Positions 1 through 8,218 of a stretch of 64,000 nt of DNA are shown here, in pieces. This DNA comes from Pseudomonas kuykendallii (lineage in GTDB: Bacteria > Pseudomonadota > Gammaproteobacteria > Pseudomonadales > Pseudomonadaceae). The notes under the pieces were generated by a model. It ran no database searches. It saw nothing but the letters and a program-made list of their open reading frames with translations, and was not told the origin of the DNA. The translations under genes were made by a program, and so were the position numbers. The DNA lies in NCBI RefSeq assembly GCF_900106975.1, contig NZ_FNNU01000004.1:496001-560000 (forward strand), in the 5' to 3' direction. Within the stretch, counting starts at the first letter, position 1, and each line of letters opens with the position of its first letter.

Positions 1-144
1 CTGGCTCATCGCGTTGCTGCGTTGAATCACGCTTTCCAGGCTGTTCCAGCCTGCCGAGGCGAGGATTACGGTAAGGATCAGCACCACGCCGAAGCCAAGT
101 CCCAGCTTGCGTGTGACGCTCAGGTTGTCGAGCCAGCTCTTCAT
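1..144 (-). CDS. Methyl-accepting chemotaxis protein, N-terminal fragment
   Basis: Only the first 48 codons are in the window; the rest runs off the left edge. From the ATG at 144 the protein begins MKSWLDNLSVTRKLGLGFG, followed by a hydrophobic segment (about residues 14-31). It then reads SAGWNSLESV, the usual opening of a chemoreceptor: short basic cytoplasmic tail, first membrane helix, then periplasmic four-helix sensor domain. By family, such proteins signal to CheA/CheW at the cell pole. The sensor and signalling domains are not visible, so the ligand is unknown. A different inner-membrane sensor is possible, but the 'VTRKLGLGF' opening is typical of chemoreceptors. Confidence 0.75.
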   Translation of the reverse strand, partial: MKSWLDNLSVTRKLGLGFGVVLILTVILASAGWNSLESVIQRSNAMSQ

Positions 145-251
145 GAACACTCCCAAAGATTTCGATTTTCGATTGTCGGTAATCGCTGGAATTGTTCTTG
201 TAAGCCAGCAGCACGCAGAAGCCGCTGTCACGGCCGCTTGGTTGACACTAC

Positions 252-269
252 GCGGCGCCCGGGCGCCGC
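252..269. repeat. 18-base perfect GC palindrome
   Basis: GCGGCGCCCGGGCGCCGC reads the same on both strands and lies just beyond the stop codon of the nucleoside hydrolase. There is no T-tract beside it, so it is at most a weak transcription-end hairpin. Its function is unknown. Confidence 0.4.
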
Positions 270-277
270 CAGGGCGC

Positions 278-1255
278 TCAGGCCAGCGCAGGCGCCGGCG
301 GTATCGCGTTGTCGGCGGTCAGCACCGCCTCCATCCAGTCCTCCACGGCGGCGGCGTCGACGCCCAGGCAGACATCCACCGGCGGCGTGCCGCTCCAGCG
401 CTCGCTGACGAACTCGCGACCGGCCTCGGCGAACACCGTCTGCCCCTCGGCGATGCCCTCGGTGACCACGTTGAGGTGCCCGCGCACGCTACGAAACAGC
501 TCCGGCCGACGCAGCCAGGCCACCGCGCAGCTGTCGTGCGGGCAGCAGCCATCGCGGCCGAGAAAGGTGCGATAGAAGCCCGCGTAGAACTCGAAGGCGC
601 GCGCCAGGACCGGCCCCAGGCGCGGCTGCGCATGGGCGATGCGCGCCATGCGCGGCGGGTCGATGAGGGTGCGGTGGGTGACGTCGAGGCCGACCAGCGT
701 CAGCGGCCAGCCGGCGGTGAGCACACGCTGCGCGGCATGCGGGTCGGAGTAGATGTTGGCTTCGGCCAGCGGCGTGACGTTGCCGCCCTCGCGGATCGAG
801 CCGCCCATCACCACCACCCGCGCCACCCGGCCGGCCAGGTGCGGATCGAGTGCCAGCGCCTGCGCCAGGTTGCCCAGCGGGCCGACCGCGACCAGGGTGA
901 TCTCGCCGGGGCGCAGGCGGGTCTGCTCGATGATGAACTCGGCGGCGTTCTGCTCGATCGCCCGGCGTCGTGGTTCGGCGAGGTTCTGGTTGCCCAGGCC
1001 GTCGGCGCCATGGATGTGCGCCGGAACCGGCAGCGGCTCCTTGCGCAGCGGCTTGCCGATGCCGCGCGCCACCGGCACGTCGACGCCGGCGTGTTCCAGC
1101 AGGAGCAGCGCGTTGCGCGTCGCCGTGTCGACGGAAACGTTGCCGAAGGTGGTGGTCACGCCGAGCAGCTCGATGCCCGGATCGGCGAGGATCAGGGCCA
1201 GTGCCTGGGCGTCGTCGATACCGGGATCGGTGTCGAAAATGATCGGGATGGGCAC
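278..1255 (-). CDS. Nucleoside hydrolase, IunH/RihA family
   Basis: Predicted to hydrolyse the N-glycosidic bond of ribonucleosides, giving free base and ribose for salvage. At 325 aa it has the normal family length. The Ca2+-binding signature DTDPGIDDA is at residues 8-16 and the catalytic HD pair is in CCPHDSCAVAW (His240, Asp241). The GTG at 1255 is chosen because GGAG lies a few bases upstream and the protein then starts directly with the beta strand before DTDPG; the reading frame stays open further upstream without family features. It stands alone, facing away from the chemoreceptor. Base specificity (purine or pyrimidine) cannot be read from the motifs. Confidence 0.88.
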   Translation of the reverse strand: MPIPIIFDTDPGIDDAQALALILADPGIELLGVTTTFGNVSVDTATRNALLLLEHAGVDVPVARGIGKPLRKEPLPVPAHIHGADGLGNQNLAEPRRRAIEQNAAEFIIEQTRLRPGEITLVAVGPLGNLAQALALDPHLAGRVARVVVMGGSIREGGNVTPLAEANIYSDPHAAQRVLTAGWPLTLVGLDVTHRTLIDPPRMARIAHAQPRLGPVLARAFEFYAGFYRTFLGRDGCCPHDSCAVAWLRRPELFRSVRGHLNVVTEGIAEGQTVFAEAGREFVSERWSGTPPVDVCLGVDAAAVEDWMEAVLTADNAIPPAPALA

Positions 1256-1369
1256 GCGACTCTCCAGAAGCGGACTGGCCGCGTGGGAAAATGCGCGGAT
1301 TCTACCGAGCCAACCAGCGAATGACACGCTTTAGTCACTTTACCGGCGTCAACTTCGTGACAGCCTATG

Positions 1370-2158
1370 TCAGACGTTGAAGAACTCCCCCGGCGTGCAG
1401 CCGAAGTGCTGGCGGAAGGCGGTGATGAAGGCCGAGGTGGATTCATAGCCGCAGCTCAGGGCGACATCGGTGACCCGCTCGCCGTTCTCCAGTGGCGCCA
1501 GCCCGTGCAGCAGGCGCAGACGCTGGCGCCAGGCGCGGAACGACAGCCCGGTCTCGCGCAGGAAGATCCGCGACAGGGTCTTCTCCGACACGCCGATGCG
1601 CGCTGCCCAGTAGCCGAGATCGCGCCCGTCGGCCGGGTCCGCCTGGAGGCTCTCGCAGAGCACGCGCAGGCGCTCGTCCACCGGCAGCGGCAACGACAGG
1701 CTGACCTCCTCGGCCTGGCGCAACTGGTCCAGCAGCACCTGCACAAGGCGGCCGTCGGCGCCCTCCTCGGCATATTCGCTGGGCAGCGCGGTGAAGCTGC
1801 GGATCAGCTCGCGGGTCAGCGGCGAGACCTCCACCACCTGGCAGCGCGCCGGCATCCAGGGCGCCGCCGATTGTTCGATGTAGAGGCTGCGCATCTCCGC
1901 GCGGGCGTTGCTGCCGACCTGGTGCTGCAGCCCGGCCGGGACCCAGATCGCCCGCTGGGGCGGCGCCACGTAGCTGCCCTCGGCGGTGTGCACGCCGAGC
2001 ACGCCCTGGATCGCATAGGAAAACTGCACCCAGGGGTGGCTGTGCAGCGCCGACCAGGAATCGCTACCGAGGGATTCCACCCGCGCATAGACCGGCCGCG
2101 GCAGCCGGTCCAGCTGCGGAATCTCACGCGGAACGATGGAATGTCCGTTTGGCGGCAT
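1370..2158 (-). CDS. AraC-family regulator with N-terminal cupin domain
   Basis: Residues about 25-110 form an AraC-type cupin sensor (HSHPWVQFSYAIQGV, then PPQRAIWVPAG). The C-terminal ~100 residues hold two helix-turn-helix units (DLGYWAARIGVSEKTLSR, then VTDVALSCGYESTSAFITAF). The ATG at 2158 is preferred over a GTG at 2230, because the extra N-terminus lacks family features. It is transcribed divergently from the SBF-type transporter at 2245, with 86 bases between them. By the usual logic of such pairs it may control that transporter; this is inference. The effector is unknown. It resembles the regulator at 6167-6943 in architecture. Confidence 0.88.
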   Translation of the reverse strand: MPPNGHSIVPREIPQLDRLPRPVYARVESLGSDSWSALHSHPWVQFSYAIQGVLGVHTAEGSYVAPPQRAIWVPAGLQHQVGSNARAEMRSLYIEQSAAPWMPARCQVVEVSPLTRELIRSFTALPSEYAEEGADGRLVQVLLDQLRQAEEVSLSLPLPVDERLRVLCESLQADPADGRDLGYWAARIGVSEKTLSRIFLRETGLSFRAWRQRLRLLHGLAPLENGERVTDVALSCGYESTSAFITAFRQHFGCTPGEFFNV

Positions 2159-2244
2159 ATTCTGGCTTTCTAGCGTTAGTCGGAAGTTTCCCCGAGGCGT
2201 AGAGTCGCAGACCTGATCAACCCACGCCACCGCCGAGAGATTCC

Positions 2245-3246
2245 ATGGCCCGTCCTCGTCTGCTGCCCGACAACCTCACCCTCGCCCTGATCGCCACGGT
2301 GATCACCGCCAGCCTGCTGCCGTGCAGCGGTTCCGTCGCCGAGGTGTTCCACTGGGCGACCACCTTCGCCATCGGCATGCTGTTCTTCCTGCACGGCGCC
2401 AAGCTGTCCCGCGAGGCGGTGCTCGCCGGCTTCCTGCACTGGCGCCTGCACCTGCTGGTGCTGTGCTGCACCTTCGTGCTCTTCCCGCTGCTCGGCCTGG
2501 CGCTGAAACCGCTGCTCTCGCCGCTGGTCACGCCGCAGCTGTACCTCGGCATCCTGTTCCTCTGCGCGCTGCCGGCCACCGTGCAGTCGGCCATCGCCTT
2601 CACCTCGCTGGCGCGCGGCAACATCCCGGCGGCGGTGTGCAGCGCCTCGGCTTCGACCATGATCGGCATCTTCCTAACACCGCTGCTGGTGCAACTGATG
2701 CTCGGCGTGCAGGGCAGCAACGGCGGCCTCGACGCCATCGGCAAGATCGTCCTGCAGCTCTTCGTGCCCTTCGTCGCCGGCCAGCTGGCCCGCCGCTGGA
2801 TCGGCCGCTGGGTGGATGCACACAAGGGTTCGCTGAAGTTCTTCGACCAGGGCTCGATCCTGCTGGTGGTCTACACCGCGTTCAGCGAGGCGGTCATCCA
2901 GGGGCTCTGGCAGTCGATTCCGCTGCCGGCGCTGGTCGGCCTGCTGGTGTGCTGCTGCATCCTGCTGGCCCTGTCGCTGGGCATGACCACGCTGCTCGCG
3001 CGCAAGCTCGGCTTCTCCAGGGAGGACGAGATCACCATCGTCTTCTGTGGCTCGAAGAAGAGCCTGGCGAGTGGCGTGCCGATGGCCAACGTCCTGTTCG
3101 CCAGCAGCGCGGTGGGCGCGATCATCCTGCCGGTGATGCTGTTCCACCAGATCCAGCTGATGGTCTGCGCGGTGCTCGCGCAACGCTACGCGCGGCGTTC
3201 CGAAACCCCGGCCATGGAAACCAAAGCCGCCAACGCCCCCCTGTAG
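2245..3246 (+). CDS. Bile acid:sodium symporter (SBF/SLC10A7-like) family transporter
   Basis: A 333-residue membrane protein with about ten hydrophobic helices spread along its length and a short polar C-terminus. It belongs to the bile acid:Na+ symporter-like family (YfeH/SLC10A7 branch), supported by FAIGMLFFLHGAKLSRE in the second helix region and CGSKKSLASGVPMA near residue 270. Bacterial members import or export small organic anions; the substrate here is unknown. GAGAG sits 8-10 bases before the ATG. The gene is divergent from an AraC regulator. The stop codon abuts a hairpin repeat beginning at 3246. Confidence 0.85.
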   Translation: MARPRLLPDNLTLALIATVITASLLPCSGSVAEVFHWATTFAIGMLFFLHGAKLSREAVLAGFLHWRLHLLVLCCTFVLFPLLGLALKPLLSPLVTPQLYLGILFLCALPATVQSAIAFTSLARGNIPAAVCSASASTMIGIFLTPLLVQLMLGVQGSNGGLDAIGKIVLQLFVPFVAGQLARRWIGRWVDAHKGSLKFFDQGSILLVVYTAFSEAVIQGLWQSIPLPALVGLLVCCCILLALSLGMTTLLARKLGFSREDEITIVFCGSKKSLASGVPMANVLFASSAVGAIILPVMLFHQIQLMVCAVLAQRYARRSETPAMETKAANAPL

Positions 3247-3264
3247 GAGCCCTTCAAGGGCTCC
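3246..3264. repeat. Hairpin next to transporter stop codon
   Basis: GGAGCCCTT and AAGGGCTCC form a 9-bp stem with a single central base. The preceding CTGTA makes the edge 'TGTAGGAGC' resemble a common Pseudomonas REP element. It could act as a 3' end or mRNA-stabilising structure for the transporter; there is no T-tract. Confidence 0.5.
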
Positions 3265-3292
3265 GATTGCGAGCACGGGTACCCGAAGCATG

Positions 3293-3323
3293 CGTAGGGT
3301 GGAACGCGCTTTATCGATCCACC
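3293..3323 (+). repeat. Dispersed TAGGGTG palindromic element
   Basis: CGTAGGGTGGA at the left and TCCACC at the right give a short imperfect stem. This is the same edge seen in elements at 5165-5343, 18653, 23644, 29438, 48252 and 62468. It is intergenic, between the transporter and arfB. Confidence 0.55.
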
Positions 3324-3324
3324 T

Positions 3325-3368
3325 GGCGGTGCAACGGATTCACTCTGCAAGGCGGTGCAACGGATTCA
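3325..3368 (+). repeat. 18-base direct repeat
   Basis: GGCGGTGCAACGGATTCA occurs at 3325-3342 and again, identically, at 3351-3368, separated by 8 bases. A third partial match (GCTGCAACGG) follows near 3374. It is non-coding; the origin is unknown. Confidence 0.7.
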
Positions 3369-3476
3369 GCGCCGCTGCAACGGTGGATGAAAAGAACCTT
3401 ATCACCCTGCAAGGGGCGCCCGGAGCCTCTGCTGGATTGCTGTGCGCCGGAGGGTCAGATACGCGACTACGCCGGA

Positions 3477-3890
3477 TCACACCTCCACCCGCCCGCGCCC
3501 GGCCTTGATCGCGCCGCGCTTGGCCTTGCCCTCCAGGCGGCGCTTCTTCGAGCCGAGGGTCGGCTTGGTCGGGCGACGCTTCTTCTCCACCTTGCCGGCG
3601 CCGCGAATCAGCTCGGCCAGGCGCTCCAGGGCGTCGGTGCGGTTCTGTTCCTGGGTGCGGTACTGCTGCGCCTTGATCACCACCACGCCCTCTCCGGTGA
3701 TGCGACTGTCGCGCAGCGCCAGCAGGCGTTCCTTGTAGAACGGCGGCAGCGACGAGGCCTGGCTGTCGAACCGCAGGTGCACCGCGCTGGAGACCTTGTT
3801 GACGTTCTGCCCGCCGGCGCCCTGGGCGCGGATCGCGGTGAGTTCGATCTCGTCATCGGGCAGGTGGACGGCGTTGGAGATTTCCAGCAT
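3477..3890 (-). CDS. arfB: Peptidyl-tRNA hydrolase ArfB, ribosome rescue factor
   Basis: A release-factor-like protein of 137 aa, the normal length for ArfB/YaeJ. The catalytic GGQ is at residues 26-28 within GAGGQNVNKVSSAVHL. The C-terminus is a long basic tail (KKRRPTKPTLGSKKRRLEG...) that in this family enters the empty mRNA channel of stalled ribosomes. The protein hydrolyses peptidyl-tRNA on non-stop complexes without needing a stop codon. The codon-recognition domain of true release factors is absent, as expected. It stands alone and converges on the transporter. Confidence 0.93.
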   Translation of the reverse strand: MLEISNAVHLPDDEIELTAIRAQGAGGQNVNKVSSAVHLRFDSQASSLPPFYKERLLALRDSRITGEGVVVIKAQQYRTQEQNRTDALERLAELIRGAGKVEKKRRPTKPTLGSKKRRLEGKAKRGAIKAGRGRVEV

Positions 3891-4080
3891 GGCGGGCGTT
3901 CGTCGTGGGAGCGGATGACTACCCTACCTAAGACCGCGACGCCTGGCCTCCGATCCGCGCAAAACCCGCCCCGGCGTCGACACCGGCGACATTCGCGGAA
4001 ACCTTTTCCGACGATCCGTTGCCCACCGCACGGGCACCGATGGATTACCGTTGCGGCAACGACCGGCAAAAGAGACCAGC

Positions 4081-5136
4081 ATGGATTCGATAACCCAGGC
4101 GGTGCTAGGCGCCACGCTCCAGGCCGCCCTGCTCGGCCGCTGGCAGGGACGCAAGGCGCTGCTCTACGGCGCCGCCCTGGCGACCCTGCCGGACCTCGAC
4201 GTGGTGATCGATTATGGCGACGCGGTGGCGGGAATGACCTACCACCGCAGTTTCAGCCATTCCCTGCTGGTGCTGACCGGCCTGGCGCTGGCGCTCACCC
4301 TGCTGCTGCGCTGGCGCCCGCATCCCGGTTATTCCGCCGGGCGGCTGTTCGTCACGCTGTGGCTGGTGCTTGCCACCCATCCGCTGCTGGACGCCTTCAC
4401 CAGCTACGGCACCCAGCTGTTCTGGCCGTTCACGCCGACGCCGACCGCCTGGTCGACGGTGTTCATCATCGACCCGCTGTACACCGCGCCGCTGCTGGTG
4501 GCGGTGATCGGCGGGCTGGTCCACGGCCTGCGCGACAAGCCTCCGCGCCTGCCGCTGCTGGCGCTCGCGCTGTCCAGTCTGTACCTGGGATTCACCGTCG
4601 CCGGCAAGCAGATGGCCGAGCAAGCGGTGGAGAAGGAACTGGCGCGCCAGGGCATCCACGCCGACGCGCTGTTCAGCGGGCCGACACCCTTCAACAGCCT
4701 GCTCTGGCGGGTCATCGTGCGCGACGGGGCGGATTACCACGAGGCGGTGGTCGGCTGGTTCGACCGCCAGCCGCCGCGGATCGAGCGCTTCGCCCGCGGC
4801 ACCGGCTTGCACGCCGTGCTGGCCGATTCGCCGCAGGAAAAGCGCCTGGAATGGTTCACCGGCGACTGGCTGCGCTACGACGAGATCGGCGACCAGCTGA
4901 TCGTCACCGACCTGCGCCTGGGCATGACCGGCTTCCATCCCTTCCGCTTCCCGCTGGCGGAACGCCGCGACGGGCAGTGGCAGCTGATCCCCTACGTCGA
5001 ACGCCTGCCGATGGAGCGTGGCGGCGCGGCGCAGATGAAGCTGATCTGGGCACGCATCTGGCAGCAGCAACCGCCGCTGCCGCTGCGCGAATGGGCGGAA
5101 ATGCTGAAGCAGACGAGTCGCCCTGTTGGAGCGTGA
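4081..5136 (+). CDS. YdjM-like membrane-bound metal-dependent hydrolase (DUF457 family)
   Basis: A 351-aa inner-membrane protein. The N-terminus MDSITQAVLGA, then LPDLDVVIDYG and HRSFSHSLLV (residues about 57-66), carry the conserved Asp and His residues of the YdjM/DUF457 family. Several hydrophobic helices follow in the first 190 residues, then a soluble C-terminal half. The family is called metal-dependent hydrolase from its conserved residues; the physiological substrate is unknown. The ATG at 4081 is preceded by AAGAGA. The frame is open further upstream (to 4051), but those residues are not family-like. Confidence 0.82.
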   Translation: MDSITQAVLGATLQAALLGRWQGRKALLYGAALATLPDLDVVIDYGDAVAGMTYHRSFSHSLLVLTGLALALTLLLRWRPHPGYSAGRLFVTLWLVLATHPLLDAFTSYGTQLFWPFTPTPTAWSTVFIIDPLYTAPLLVAVIGGLVHGLRDKPPRLPLLALALSSLYLGFTVAGKQMAEQAVEKELARQGIHADALFSGPTPFNSLLWRVIVRDGADYHEAVVGWFDRQPPRIERFARGTGLHAVLADSPQEKRLEWFTGDWLRYDEIGDQLIVTDLRLGMTGFHPFRFPLAERRDGQWQLIPYVERLPMERGGAAQMKLIWARIWQQQPPLPLREWAEMLKQTSRPVGA

Positions 5137-5164
5137 GCCCTGGGCGCCACGCTGCTGCGGTATT

Positions 5165-5343
5165 GGTGCGCGCGGCGCACCCTACGGAAGCATCGGCTCC
5201 CGACCTCATCGCGCAAAGCACCGCACCGTAGGGTGCGCCATGCGCACCGCTGCCTTTGGTGCGCGCGGCGCACCCTACGAATTGCATTGGCATTCCGACC
5301 GCATCCCCCGGAACATCGCACCGTAGGATGCGCCACGCGCACC
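5165..5343. repeat. Four-copy alternating palindrome array (two BIME-like units)
   Basis: Four 22-base elements lie between the YdjM-like gene and yceH. Copies at 5165-5186 and 5258-5279 are identical and end in CACCCTACG. Copies at 5227-5248 and 5322-5343 are in the reverse orientation and begin CGTAGG(G/A)TGCGCC. The order is reverse-forward-reverse-forward, with about 40 bases within each pair and 9 between pairs, so two units of roughly 85 bases are tandemly repeated. Each element can fold on itself through GGTGCGC/GCGCACC arms. This arrangement resembles bacterial interspersed mosaic elements built from REP sequences. Confidence 0.8.
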
Positions 5344-5375
5344 GATGCGGTGGCTCTGCGCACCGGAGGGCCAGA

Positions 5376-6023
5376 TCAGCCTTCCAGCCGCGCCAGGCGC
5401 TCTTCCAGCGCGGCGACGCGGGCTTCCAGTTCGGCCAGGCGTTCGGCCTGACCACCCCGCGTGGTGGAGGATTCGCCGCCTTCGGCACGCGCGGCGATGA
5501 TCGCCTGCAGCTCTTCCGGGTCCACCAGCAAGTGCATGAAACGCTCCTCGCGCTGGCCGGGCTGGCGCTGCAACTGAACGGCCATCTGGCGTGACGCCAG
5601 GCGTTCGAGGTGATGCTGGACCTGCCCCACATCCTCGAAATCGTGCATGCGACCGCTACGCGCGAGCAGCTCGCCGAGGGTCTGCGGACCACGCAACAGC
5701 AGCAGGCCGAGCAGCACCAGTTGCGGCGCGACCAGCCCGAGGGTCTTGTCCGCGCGCTGCTCCCAGCGGTCGGCGCGGCTGCCCATCACCAGGCGCACCA
5801 GCCCGCGCCCTTCGAGGCTGCGCAGGGCCTGGCCGACCTGGCCGGGGGTCAGTTCCATCACCGGCTCGCGGCTGGTCTTCTGGTTGCACGCGAGAACCGC
5901 CGCATTGAGGGTCAGTGGATAGCTTTCCGGGGTGGTGAGCTGCTTTTCGATCAGGCTGCCGAGCACGCGCGCTTCGGCGGCGTTGAGGGGTTCGACGGGC
6001 TGGATGTCCGTTTCTTCGGTCAT
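5376..6023 (-). CDS. YceH family protein (DUF480)
   Basis: A 215-aa protein with two winged-helix-like domains typical of YceH/UPF0502. The conserved core is [16 protein letters not shown] followed by [12 protein letters not shown] and [11 protein letters not shown]. The last ~25 residues ([20 protein letters not shown]) form a coiled coil. The biochemical role of the family is not established; a DNA- or protein-binding role is inferred from the fold. GGAGAG precedes the ATG at 6023. The gene ends just after the palindrome array and starts back-to-back with the AraC gene at 6167. Confidence 0.88.
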   Translation of the reverse strand: MTEETDIQPVEPLNAAEARVLGSLIEKQLTTPESYPLTLNAAVLACNQKTSREPVMELTPGQVGQALRSLEGRGLVRLVMGSRADRWEQRADKTLGLVAPQLVLLGLLLLRGPQTLGELLARSGRMHDFEDVGQVQHHLERLASRQMAVQLQRQPGQREERFMHLLVDPEELQAIIAARAEGGESSTTRGGQAERLAELEARVAALEERLARLEG

Positions 6024-6166
6024 GCGGGCGCTCTCCGGGTGAAGGTTCGGGCGAAGTTTACCGGCTTCGCGGCCTCCGGCAGAGGCGCTTTTCGACGGCC
6101 TTGCGGGCGTCGCCAGCGCACGTGCTTCTTGGCTAAGATGCCGACGCCTCCACCCTCGAGCATGCC

Positions 6167-6943
6167 ATGGCCCGCGCCACGCCCCCCGACCTGAGCAGCA
6201 CTAGCAAGCCCCTGCGCGGGCTGGCGCGCAGCTATCCGCGCGGCCTCTACATCGAGCCGCACCAGCACGCCTGGGGCCAGGTGCTCTACGCGATCTCCGG
6301 CGTGATGTGGCTGGAGACCGAACGCGAAGCGTTGCTGGTGCCGCCGCAGCGCGCGGTGTGGCTGCCGCCGGGGGTGACGCACGGGATTCGCGTGGTCTCC
6401 GAGCTGGAGATGCGCAACATCTACCTGCGCCCGACGCTGGCCGAGGCGCTGGAACCGCAGGTGCGCATCGTCGAGGTCAGCCGCCTGCTGCGCGAACTGG
6501 TGCTGGCGCTGGTCGAGCAGGAGCGCGAGGACGATCCCGGCTACTACGAGGCGCTGGCCAACCTGGCCCTGCTCGAACTGCGCCGCGCGCGGCATTCCTG
6601 GTTGCGCGTGCCACTGCCCGACGACGCCGACCGCCGCCTGCTCGGCCTATGCCAGGCGGTGATGGCGGCGCCATCGCTGGAGATTTCCTTCGAGCGCCAC
6701 GCCGAACAGGCCGGCGCCAGCGTGCGCACCCTGACCCGCCTGTTCCAGCGCAGCCTCGGCCTGGGCTTCGCCGAATGGCGCCGCCAGGTGCAGCTCGCCA
6801 CCGCCGTCACCGCGCTGATCCAGGGCACGCCGGTGAGCACGGTGGCGCGTTCGCTGGGTTATCAGCCGAGCAGCTTCAGCGACATGTTCCGCCGCGAACT
6901 GGGCGTGGCGCCATCGGACTACCTGCGCCGCGATGGCGACTGA
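6167..6943 (+). CDS. AraC-family regulator with N-terminal cupin domain
   Basis: 258 aa. An N-terminal cupin sensor domain ([34 protein letters not shown], residues about 25-70) is followed by a C-terminal AraC DNA-binding domain. The second helix-turn-helix reads [19 protein letters not shown]. It has the same architecture and similar motifs as the regulator at 1370-2158, so the two are probably distant paralogues. It lies upstream of the small XapX gene and the oxidoreductase at 7234, on the same strand, and might control them; this is inference. The effector is unknown. Confidence 0.86.
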   Translation: MARATPPDLSSTSKPLRGLARSYPRGLYIEPHQHAWGQVLYAISGVMWLETEREALLVPPQRAVWLPPGVTHGIRVVSELEMRNIYLRPTLAEALEPQVRIVEVSRLLRELVLALVEQEREDDPGYYEALANLALLELRRARHSWLRVPLPDDADRRLLGLCQAVMAAPSLEISFERHAEQAGASVRTLTRLFQRSLGLGFAEWRRQVQLATAVTALIQGTPVSTVARSLGYQPSSFSDMFRRELGVAPSDYLRRDGD

Positions 6944-7040
6944 GCGGCGAGATTGGCCGATAGGCAGAAGCCTATGGCCGGAGCGTGACAGCGCGCCTGC
7001 ATAGACTGGCCGCCATCGCCCACGCCACCCGGAGGTTTCG

Positions 7041-7214
7041 ATGAACTACCTGATCTCGCTGCTCATCGGCCTGGGTGTCGGTGCGCTCTACGCCCTGCTC
7101 GACTTCAAGTCGCCCGCGCCACCGGCCATCGCCCTGGTCGGACTGCTCGGCATGCAGATCGGCGAAGCCCTGCTGCCGCTGGGTCGCCAGTTTCTCGCCC
7201 AGTGGCTGCACTGA
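7041..7214 (+). CDS. XapX domain protein
   Basis: A 57-residue membrane peptide, MNYLISLLIGLGVGALYALL at the start, with two hydrophobic segments separated by DFKSPAPPAI. This matches the XapX (DUF1427) family, small proteins of unknown function often found near xanthosine or other metabolic genes. GGAGG lies 6 bases before the ATG. The oxidoreductase at 7234 begins 19 bases after the stop, so the two are likely cotranscribed. Confidence 0.8.
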   Translation: MNYLISLLIGLGVGALYALLDFKSPAPPAIALVGLLGMQIGEALLPLGRQFLAQWLH

Positions 7215-7233
7215 CCCCCGAAGAGGAATCCCC

Positions 7234-8193
7234 ATGAAAGCTTTGCAATTCGCCCGTACCGGCGACCTCGCCGCCCTCGAACTGCGCGACATCCCGCCGC
7301 CACGCCTTTCCGAAGGCGAGGTGCTGGTGCGCGTGGAAGCCGCCGGCCTGAACCCCAGCGACGTGAAGAACGTGCTCGGGCGCTTCCCCTACACCACCCT
7401 GCCGCGCGTGCCGGGTCGCGACTTCGCCGGCGTGGTCGTGGAAGGCGCGGGCGATCTGCTCGGCGCCGCCGTATGGGGCACCGGCAAGCCGCTCGGCTTC
7501 GCCCGCGACGGCAGCCACGCGCAGTTCATCGCCCTGCCCGCCAGCGGCGTGGCGCACAAGCCGCAGCGGCTGAGCTTCGTCCAGGCAGCGGCCCTCGGCG
7601 TGCCCTACACCACGGCCTGGGACGCGCTGGAGCGCGCCGCGGTCGACGCCGGCACGCGTTTTCTGGTGATCGGCGCCAACGGTGCGGTGGGCAGCGCCGC
7701 CCTCGCGCTGGCCAGGGCGCGGGGCGCCGAGCTGCTCGCCGCGGTGCGCAAGCCCGAGCAGGCCGATCGCCTGAATGCCGCCGGCATCCCGGCCATCGTG
7801 CTGGAGCAGCCGGAGCATCTGGGCGCCCAGGTACAGGCACATTTTCCCGGCGGCGCCGAGGTGATCTTCGATACCACCGGCTTCTGGCTGCCGGCAGCGG
7901 TCCCGGCCCTGGCGGATTTCGGTCGCATCGCGATCATCGCCGCGCCGGTCGACGGCCAGGTGCAGTTGCCCGCCCTGGCGCTGTATCGCCGCGGCGGCTC
8001 GGTGGTCGGGGTCAACTCGTTGCTGTACGACGCCACCCAGTGCGCGGCGATGCTGGAAGCGTTCGGCCGCCTGTTCGACGAGGAACGCCTGCCGCTGCCG
8101 ACGGGATTACGCGAAATGCCGTTGGAGCAGGGCCCGGCGGCCTACGCCGAGGTGAACGCCGGCAGCGCGGAGAAGATCATCCTGCGTCCCTGA
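7234..8193 (+). CDS. NADPH:quinone oxidoreductase-like medium-chain dehydrogenase
   Basis: 319 aa. It has the GroES-like N-terminal domain (AGLNPSDVKNVLGRFPY, VPGRDFAGVV) and the nucleotide-binding domain with FLVIGANGAVGSAALAL at about residue 145. Zinc ligands of classical alcohol dehydrogenases are absent, as in zinc-free quinone reductases. Such enzymes reduce quinones or enones with NADPH; the true substrate is unknown. The start at 7234 is supported by GAGGA upstream, while the frame is open to 7075 through the XapX region. It is likely cotranscribed with XapX. Confidence 0.83.
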   Translation: MKALQFARTGDLAALELRDIPPPRLSEGEVLVRVEAAGLNPSDVKNVLGRFPYTTLPRVPGRDFAGVVVEGAGDLLGAAVWGTGKPLGFARDGSHAQFIALPASGVAHKPQRLSFVQAAALGVPYTTAWDALERAAVDAGTRFLVIGANGAVGSAALALARARGAELLAAVRKPEQADRLNAAGIPAIVLEQPEHLGAQVQAHFPGGAEVIFDTTGFWLPAAVPALADFGRIAIIAAPVDGQVQLPALALYRRGGSVVGVNSLLYDATQCAAMLEAFGRLFDEERLPLPTGLREMPLEQGPAAYAEVNAGSAEKIILRP

Positions 8194-8218
8194 TGCCTCG
8201 GAAAGACCGGGGCGCGGA

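Noticed and set aside
2322-5231. 969-codon open frame on the plus strand
   Set aside because: It overlaps the SBF transporter, arfB and the YdjM-like gene in other frames, is Ala/Arg/Pro-rich with no family motifs, and is explained by GC-rich shadow coding.
5165-5343. CRISPR array
   Set aside because: The repeats alternate in orientation, spacing is uneven, and no cas genes are present; a REP/BIME reading fits better.
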